From positions 8,726,246 through 8,790,245 of the forward strand of contig CM055098.1 in the NCBI GenBank assembly GCA_029204225.1: a DNA stretch of 64,000 bases, read 5' to 3'. The notes beneath the pieces were generated by a model, which was not told where the DNA came from, searched no databases, and worked only from the letters and a program-made list of their open reading frames with translations. Source of the DNA: Diphasiastrum complanatum (lineage: Eukaryota; Streptophyta; Lycopodiopsida; Lycopodiales; Lycopodiaceae). Positions 57,501-64,000 of the stretch are shown here, in pieces. The position numbers and the translations under genes were made by a program. The stretch's first letter is position 1; each line of letters starts with the position of its first letter.

Positions 57501-58234
57501 AGAGGCGACAAAAAGAAATGATGCAAAAACTATCGCGACATTCTTATTCAAAAGTATTATCACCAGATATGGGTGTCCACTCGAACTAGTAAGTGACCGA
57601 GGTACATATTTTTTAAATGACACTATACGGTTGCTGACAACTTGTTTTCTTATCAAACAAAGAAAAACTACATTGTATAATCCAAAAGCAAACGGGTTGA
57701 CAGAAAGAGCTAATGGAATTTTATGTAAGATCCTGACTAAAATTACTATTGCACACGCAATGGATTGGGATCAGAAACTACCATCAGTTCTTTGGGCTTA
57801 TCGAAATACAGAGAAAATCACGACGAAACAAACACCATATTTTCTGACATATTTTGCCAATTGAATTTGAGGTCAAATCTTTTTGTATCCAAGCTCAACG
57901 AACAAATGCAGACTGTATAAATGAAAGGCTGACTAATATTGAAGAACTAGCTGAAGCTCGTGAGTCTTCACAAAAATTAATGAAGGAAATCCAGAAACAA
58001 AGAAAGAAGAAATATGACAGTCATATAAAAAAATGTGATCTTAAAGCTGATGATTATGTGTTGATATATAACAGTCACCATCAAAAGTTCCCAGGAAAAC
58101 TCCATACGCGATGGCTTGGACCTAGTAAAGTCATAGAGGTGTTTGGCAATGGTTCTATGCAACTTCAATCACTTGAAGGGGAACTGCTACCTACACGTAT
58201 TAACGGGTCCAGTAAAAAAAAATACTACCTTTGA
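54553..58234 (+). pseudogene. gypsy-2 pol, 5'-truncated (unit 2)
   Basis: Copy of 30387-34068. It starts just before the protease; LTR, primer-binding site and gag are missing. The same RT Asp-to-Asn change (IDNF), 8-base deletion, frameshifts and TAG before integrase are present. An extra TGA at about 55044 replaces Trp in SVHW. It differs from unit 1 at about 18 residues over the 398-codon RT/RNase H frame (55927-57123), but is essentially identical from about 57820 on. Confidence 0.92.
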
Positions 58235-58337
58235 CCAGATTTTTTTTATTTATATATTTTTATTCTTATTATTTTCTAGTATTTTTCTGATAATGTTCGC
58301 GACTTTTTTTTTTTTGCTAGAAAATTGTCTAGAAATT

Positions 58338-58714
58338 TTCGTGAACTTTTCTACCATTGTTCAATATTTGTTCAAACTGTTTCATGATTTTTTTGAGAAT
58401 TTTTCTTGTCTTCTCTTAAATCTTTTAAGTTATTTTTCAAAGTATTTTCGAGAACTTTTCGAGTAACTTTTGCGACACTCTAACTGTGAACTGAAACTTG
58501 TCATTTTTTTTTCTTTCAAGAATTTTTCTAGCATTTTTTTTTTTCCAGTTTTTCGAGAAATTTTCTAGAATGACGCTTAACATTTTCAAGAATTCTTCGT
58601 GAAGTTTTGTATCATTTTCTAGAATCTCTCAAGAATGTTTCGCGAAACATTCTAGAAACTTTCTAGTATCCTTCAAGAATCTCTCAATCTACCTTTTCGA
58701 GAATCTTTCGAGAA
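58338..58714. promoter_or_regulatory. Array of 13 heat-shock-element cores (TTCnnGAA), second copy
   Basis: Exact counterpart of 34172-34548 at +24166, all 13 cores kept. It precedes the unit 3 ORF at 59117 by about 400 bases. Confidence 0.6.
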
Positions 58715-59116
58715 TCTATCTACATACTTTTTACATCCCTCTATTAAAGATGATGGCCACGTGATCCTCATTATTCACACGTGTGTATGCTCACATATCA
58801 AAACCGATATTGTTTCTCCTTAATTTATTTGTTTTCTTTTCAAAAACGTTTTTTCGTCATTAAAGATCGATCTGTCAAGTCATAGTTTCAAACACTGACC
58901 CATGCACGTACTCCATAAATGGAAGTGCCAAATGTCAGGTCACCATGCCACGTCAACATCCCTTCCACACCGCTACTGCATATCAGAGTTATTTTCCATT
59001 TTTTTCCTTACACTTTCTGCCTGCAATTTTATGTTTTCCTGCGCACATTCTCTTTGCGATCAAAGCATTCATTTGCGACTATTGCGATCTACGAGCTTTC
59101 GTGAAAAAATTGAACA

Positions 59117-60373
59117 ATGGCTTCTGGATCCAGTTCAAGCTCTAACATCATCTGGAAAGCACGCGCAGAAATCCGCCTAACATCCATCCAGTCCTTTTTG
59201 GATCGATGCAGGTTGGGTAATTTCAATGTGGACCGCTCCATCATCCTCTCCGAAGTCAGTACGGAGTCTGTCAACTCCATTCATTCCATTTCAAAGGTGG
59301 ATTTCAAAGTCCATGTGCGAGGCAAATTCTTCACTATCTCTGAAGACTTGTTCTGCACAGCCCTTGGATTATCGATGGATGGGAAGATGATCTCAACAAA
59401 TAAGGATTCGGTGGATGAAGCTGCCCACTTCCTTAACAACTGCTTTGTACCCACAAAGGGGTACAAGATCTATATGATTCGTGATACCACATTTAAGATG
59501 TTTTGTAAATATGCAAACCAAGTACTCTTTTTGACGGATGTTGATGCGACGATTTCAGTGCAAAATTTTGGTTACATCTTAGACGCACTTGCGGGTAATC
59601 CGGTTTGTTTCGGCACTACTACATATAAAGCATTTTTGCGCTGGATCAAGCACCAAAAATTTTCTAGAGTTGGAGCACATGTCTCTCGGCTATGCGCCCA
59701 TTTCGACATTTTGGACGAGCAAGAGAAAACATTGCTGACGGGAAGGATGTTGGCCCCCAAGCCAATTGATTTTTTCGGCCTCGTTACTAAAATTGCACCA
59801 GCCGTCGAAGTAGCAGCTACCACTGCTATGGACATTGACGCTGCACCATCCCAGTCGGAACCAGTTCCAGTTGTGGCAATGGAGACTGATGCTGCTGCTA
59901 ATTCTTCACAGCCTGCATTTGCTTCCACATCTCAGAAGCAGCCGAGTGCCTCCTCCTCTAATGATGACGCAACTCAGTCTGATACATCAGACAAAAGACA
60001 AACAACTGTTGAAGGCGACACTGGGGCACTTGTGGCAGATGACGCACAACCAGATGACCAGCCCCAATGGTATCGCACTATGACCAAGAAAGCCAAAAAC
60101 CTAGTGGCTGAAGTGTATGAGTTGGACAAGTACCACCAACAACTTACGATGGAATTTGTCAACTCAGAAAGGAGATGCCAAGAGGATCTCAAGGCGTGTA
60201 TCGAGAAGATTGATTCGCTCGAATCAGACAACATGAAGCTGATTGAACGAAATCGTTCTCTCGACACACAGCTTCAAACCTTAATAAAGGAAGCTGATTC
60301 TTTAAAACAGATCAATAAGGCGATTGAGGCTAAGTCTGATAATTATCAGACTCAAAATGATTCTTTAAAGTAG
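59117..60373 (+). CDS. Retroelement-type ORF, 418 codons (unit 3)
   Basis: Third copy, differing from unit 2 by one residue (Pro where unit 2 has Leu, near residue 251) and from unit 1 by about seven. Same AACAATGGC start context and terminal TAG followed by CAACTG. Domain layout as described for unit 1. Function unknown. Confidence 0.62.
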   Translation: MASGSSSSSNIIWKARAEIRLTSIQSFLDRCRLGNFNVDRSIILSEVSTESVNSIHSISKVDFKVHVRGKFFTISEDLFCTALGLSMDGKMISTNKDSVDEAAHFLNNCFVPTKGYKIYMIRDTTFKMFCKYANQVLFLTDVDATISVQNFGYILDALAGNPVCFGTTTYKAFLRWIKHQKFSRVGAHVSRLCAHFDILDEQEKTLLTGRMLAPKPIDFFGLVTKIAPAVEVAATTAMDIDAAPSQSEPVPVVAMETDAAANSSQPAFASTSQKQPSASSSNDDATQSDTSDKRQTTVEGDTGALVADDAQPDDQPQWYRTMTKKAKNLVAEVYELDKYHQQLTMEFVNSERRCQEDLKACIEKIDSLESDNMKLIERNRSLDTQLQTLIKEADSLKQINKAIEAKSDNYQTQNDSLK

Positions 60374-60922
60374 CAACTGACAGCTGCAAATCAACATAAT
60401 TTCACGCTCCAGAAACATTTCCAGGAGGAGCGAATGAGAAGACTGAAGGCAGAAGCTGCTCTCTCTGTATGCTCCAATGCAGGGTTCGTTACAGTCGACC
60501 TCAGGAAGCTAAACCAGCTCCAAGATGAGATGCGCGACAATTTTCGAGTTGAGTTCCTGCAACCACTCGAGGATTCGAAGGCTCTTGTCGAGGAAGAATT
60601 GGCGGAGCTAAGGGAGTTTTTAAGTGAAGCTACCCCATCTTGCGGCGGACCAGATGCACACGACGAGTACCTTCAAGCCTTACTTAGAATTGATGACCTT
60701 ACACAACAAATTCCATTTGTGCCTGCTTGCACCGGAGCCTCAGACCATCCCGAGTATCTGGAAGCAGTCGCAAAGATTGACAAGCTCAATTCATCTTTGG
60801 CATTTTTAGGACCCATACTCACAACATTAGATAGATTTTTCAATATTTTGACATACATCAGTGCTTATCAACACATTATAGTATCTAGTGTAAGCTTTGT
60901 TAGGCCCAAAAGAAGCTACTAG
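60374..60922 (+). CDS. In-frame continuation after TAG (unit 3), possible readthrough extension
   Basis: Open from the base after TAG 60371-60373 to TAG 60920, same as unit 2. First internal Met at 60434. Coiled-coil continuation and the paired YLQALLRIDDL/YLEAVAKIDKL motifs are present. No start codon context better than the upstream ORF's is seen. Confidence 0.45.
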   Translation, partial: QLTAANQHNFTLQKHFQEERMRRLKAEAALSVCSNAGFVTVDLRKLNQLQDEMRDNFRVEFLQPLEDSKALVEEELAELREFLSEATPSCGGPDAHDEYLQALLRIDDLTQQIPFVPACTGASDHPEYLEAVAKIDKLNSSLAFLGPILTTLDRFFNILTYISAYQHIIVSSVSFVRPKRSY

Positions 60923-62542
60923 CCTTAAGAAAAATGTTGTTTTCTGTTTAGGCCCTCCAAAGTACTTAAATAAGGATAATAGGCCAACAACAAGGGCCCA
61001 AGGTACACTTAATAAGACTTAACAAGAGCTAATTATACTTCAAGGTAGTTATGTTTAGTTATGTTAGGAGATTTGTCTACAAATAAACAAGAGACATGAG
61101 TTTGAAAGATCTTTTGGCTCATTTGCAAATAAGAGATGTTAGCTTTCTCTTTGTGAATGCGAGTCTTGGGAAGAGAGCTTGCTAGGTCTCATGTGCCCAA
61201 TCCACATGAATTCCACCCCATTTCGTATTGATTTCCTTCCATCTCTTTGATTCTAATGATGATTCTGTGAAGCTCTATTTGTGAATTGTGTTTTATGGCT
61301 ATATATCAACATGTCAAATGCTATGTCCTTCTCTTGATTGTGACTTTAGTTTCATAATTATTGCTATTTGAGTGGGCTTGGCACAATGACACTCTCTTAT
61401 GTTGTTTAGAGCAAGTTTCCATGGCATGTGGTGTGAAAAGTCGAGAGAGATGTCGAGAAAATGTGAAGGGCGGGCTTTGCAATGTCTAAAAAGCCCACTT
61501 GCCATCGGAATTTAGGGGTCATCATCTAATATTTCCTATCCAGTACGTAAAGAGCATCTCTCAAAAATATGTCCTTGTATTTAGAGGAACACTTACATGT
61601 AACATGGAAGTATTAAGAGTGCAACTTTATGAATTCATAAAGTCCTCTTAGAGAGGTCCAGGAGAGAATTATGGGCCACAAAAAATGTTTCACCAACCAT
61701 TTGGGCAGAGCATTAAGGCTAGAGCAAGGCAACACAAAAGCTTTATGTCATGTGAAGTCCTCATAAAGGGCTTTACATCCCCTTAGGTGCTGCCCTCAGG
61801 CAACTGCCCTTTGAAGGCCTAGAGCCCCTTTAGAGTGTACTTAAGATTCCTATGAAGTTCTTGGGGATAGTTCCGAAGGTGGGGAAGGCCCCACCCACCC
61901 TAATATATATAACCACTATGCCTCAAAACTGGGAAGGTCTCACCCCCAAAGTCAAAGCGCGTTCATCTTTTTATTATGTGCTGCTGCTCTCTGTCTTTTA
62001 CTTCGAATCTGTCCATTTCCTTCTTCAGACTTCGTCGTCTTCTTCTTCTTCTTCTATTCGCGTGACGGGTCGCATCCACTCGGTACCTCATGGATGGATG
62101 GATGGATGGATGAATGATCAATCCGAGAAGCAACAGCAACCGCCATGCCACATTTCCAAAGCCGCGTCCCATACTATCTTCTTCTTCTAATTACCTACAA
62201 CGTCGCAATATACTACGGAATCCGGATCACACCCAATACCAATATGTATATATAGGAACGTCTCCGATATTCCTCTCATCTCAACACACATTTCAATCAG
62301 CTTATTATAAGTCTCATCGCAAGTTGCTAACAAGATTGCCCACTATCTTGATCGTCTCGTCTGGGCTGCCTCATTGTGTTTCTGATAGTTTCAATCAGCT
62401 ACTATCTTTCTGCTCCTCCTCATTGGTCTTAATTTCAGTGGCACTCCGTACTAGTTCCTCCTAATTGGCTGTCGGTTAGTTCTGTCACGTTGTTACGTGT
62501 CTGCAAGACACCGGCTGCAGTTACTTTATATTATATTACAGC
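60923..62542. other. Noncoding spacer and ASR upstream region (unit 3)
   Basis: Counterpart of 2104-3723: (ATGG)5 at 62090-62109, TATA at 62247-62255, ABRE core at 62495-62501. No gene seen. Confidence 0.6.
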
Positions 62543-63053
62543 ATGACTGGAGGCCATCATCATGAGCATCACAGCTTCCTGCATCACAAGGCCAGCGAGG
62601 AGGCTGGTAACCATGCGACATCTTACAACGCAAAGGAAGAGGTTAAGGCACACAAGCACAAAAAACACCTTGCAGAAGCAGGGGCGCTGGCGGCAGGAGC
62701 TTTTGCACTTGTAAGTCACATGAAATTCACCTCAATCAGCACTTTTTCTCCTCTTTATGCGTCGATCTCGTAGTTTGACATAGTCCACGTGGATTTTGTT
62801 AGGCATCTATGTTTGCTGGAGAGGCATGATTATATCCAGCAATTTGCTAAGAATATTGACCGCACTCATTTAATTTCTGTTGTGTGAACAGCACGAGAAA
62901 CATGAAGCAAAGAAGCATCCGGAGCACGCCCACAGGCACAAGGTTGAACAATCCATCGCCGAAGCAGTGACTGTCGGTATGTTGGGTGTTACATTTCATG
63001 AACGCCATGAAGTGAAACATGCTAAAAAAGAGGCCAGAAAACACCATTTCTGA
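62543..63053 (+). CDS. ASR: ASR protein (ABA/WDS domain), unit 3
   Basis: Exons are 62543-62710 and 62892-63053. The 109-residue product, intron and splice sites match units 1 and 2. This copy lies about 640 bases from the right breakpoint of the repeat, so its 3' flank soon differs from the others. If all three are expressed the locus makes three identical proteins. Confidence 0.93.
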
Positions 63054-63383
63054 TTCAGCAACATTAAAATCATCACTCTACATGTGCGTCTATGAAAATT
63101 AAATTCCACGACCATTTTCACAGTTTGATACCGATCAGATGATTTTATATGTTGAGATACCTGAACAGCGTGTAGAAGATGCTCTTATTTCTCAGAGCAA
63201 GAGTAGTGTGTCTGGTAATTCTATTAGTCAAAATCATCAGATTTGCTACTATATTGTATCTGCTCTCGGGCATTTTGTGCACAGCAATGATGAGAATCAA
63301 TTGCATAGTAAAAGCTTTTATTGTTGTTCAAACTGTTTTTCTTCTACACAAAGTTGTTCAATTGATCACACTACATTATCTAT

Positions 63384-63428
63384 CTATACATATATATATA
63401 TATATATAGATATATATATATATATTTC
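63384..63428. repeat. AT microsatellite downstream of ASR (unit 3)
   Basis: Same site as 4562-4605 but with a changed repeat number on each side of the GAT interruption (one unit fewer, two more; net +2 bases). Confidence 0.85.
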
Positions 63429-63688
63429 AACATCTTTATAACACAGGCATGGACGCTTGTCTTCATCGGCCCTCTATTGCAATTAACACTAAATGCATGC
63501 TCACAACTTCTAGATTTAAAAAATCAAACTAAGTTGACAATGAAAGCCCTTGTTTGGCACTTTGCCTTCATTGTCCCTCTACTCAAATTACAACCTTGAT
63601 CAAATGCACGTTCATAAGTTTTAGAATTAAAATCTCAAATCTGTAGCAGATCCATGACTCATTTATGAGTTTGGTTTTTCTCCATAAC

Positions 63689-64000
63689 CTTGATCAAATT
63701 ACAACCTTGATCAAATGCACGTTCATAAGTTTTAGAATTAAAATCTCAAATCGAAATGTCCAGAGGTTTGTAGCCCCTGCCTTGATCCAAAGGGTTATTC
63801 TTTTAGGAGAAAAAAAGAACATGTTGATTTCTTTTCAAAATGCACCTTTGACTCCATTAAGAGTAGAGGTTTAATGGGGACACTCCCTTAGATATAGCTT
63901 TAATAATTCTGACATTTGAAGTGCATCATGGACAACAAAGATCATTTTGAAAGTATTGCAAGGGCTAGATTTTGATTTGGACATCAAGGTGAAAGGTAAA
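63689..64000. other. Right breakpoint of the repeat and non-homologous flank
   Basis: After 63688 come five bases, then 63694-63752 re-copy 63583-63641 (59 bases). From 63753 the sequence matches nothing else in the window. No gene recognised in the remaining 250 bases. Confidence 0.8.

Larger units (their letters stand above)
34654..58819. repeat. Tandem segmental repeat, unit 2
   Basis: This is the second direct copy. Offsets to unit 1 are +34653 up to 41529, +34161 up to 42418, about +33848 across gypsy-1 and the copia cluster, and +24166 from 54553 to the end. It lacks 492 bases of the CACTA remnant, 717 bases of gypsy-1 LTR/gag and 9741 bases between copia-C and gypsy-2. It keeps a gypsy-1 gag segment that unit 1 has lost. 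Confidence 0.95.
58820..63688. repeat. Tandem segmental repeat, unit 3 (partial)
   Basis: This third direct copy covers only the ORF and ASR part of the unit. It ends at 63688, the equivalent of about 4867 in unit 1. By eye it differs from unit 2 by two substitutions plus a change in the AT microsatellite, so units 2 and 3 are closer to each other here than either is to unit 1. Confidence 0.93.

Overview
The window is nuclear DNA of a land plant, most likely a vascular plant with a large repeat-rich genome. The evidence is plant-type Ty1/copia and Ty3/gypsy retrotransposons primed by initiator-Met-like and Asp-like tRNAs, a CACTA-type transposase with introns, a MITE-like element, and an abscisic-acid/stress/ripening (ASR, ABA/WDS domain) gene with its single phase-0 intron. 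I do not name a species. I see no rRNA, tRNA, CRISPR or prokaryotic feature.

Layout: the window is a tandem segmental repeat. Unit 1 is 1-34653, unit 2 is 34654-58819, and unit 3 (partial) is 58820-63688. Each unit starts with a 418-codon ORF of retroelement type, interrupted by one in-frame TAG and followed in the same frame by about 180 further codons. About 3.4 kb downstream lies an intact ASR gene whose coding exons read the same in all three units. Units 1 and 2 then carry degenerate elements in this order: minus-strand copia RNase H, inverted CACTA transposase pieces, gypsy-1, minus-strand copia-B and copia-A, plus-strand copia-A' and copia-C. Only unit 1 has 20646-30386: the copia-C LTR, copia-D with a MITE, gypsy-3 integrase with a 3' ORF remnant, minus-strand copia-E and gypsy-4, an (AG)55 tract, and the LTR, primer-binding site and gag of gypsy-2. 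Unit 2 lacks this 9.7 kb, so copia-C is joined directly to the gypsy-2 protease/RT/integrase. After gypsy-2 pol, both units carry a dense heat-shock-element-like array, and the next unit's 418-codon ORF follows it.

How it fits together: every retroelement pol here is broken by stops, frameshifts, a missing copia-C RT core, an Asp-to-Asn change in the gypsy-2 RT motif, or truncated integrase. The intact coding potential is the ASR gene and the 418-codon ORF. The block 'heat-shock-element array - retroelement-type ORF - ASR' is what is repeated and most conserved. Divergence between units is mosaic: near 1% or more in flanking retroelement DNA, and about 0.1% across the ASR block. This points to gene conversion or recent re-duplication. 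The heat-shock array, the possible stop-codon readthrough and the gypsy 3'-ORF lineage are the observations most worth testing. Difference counts were made by eye from the sequence.
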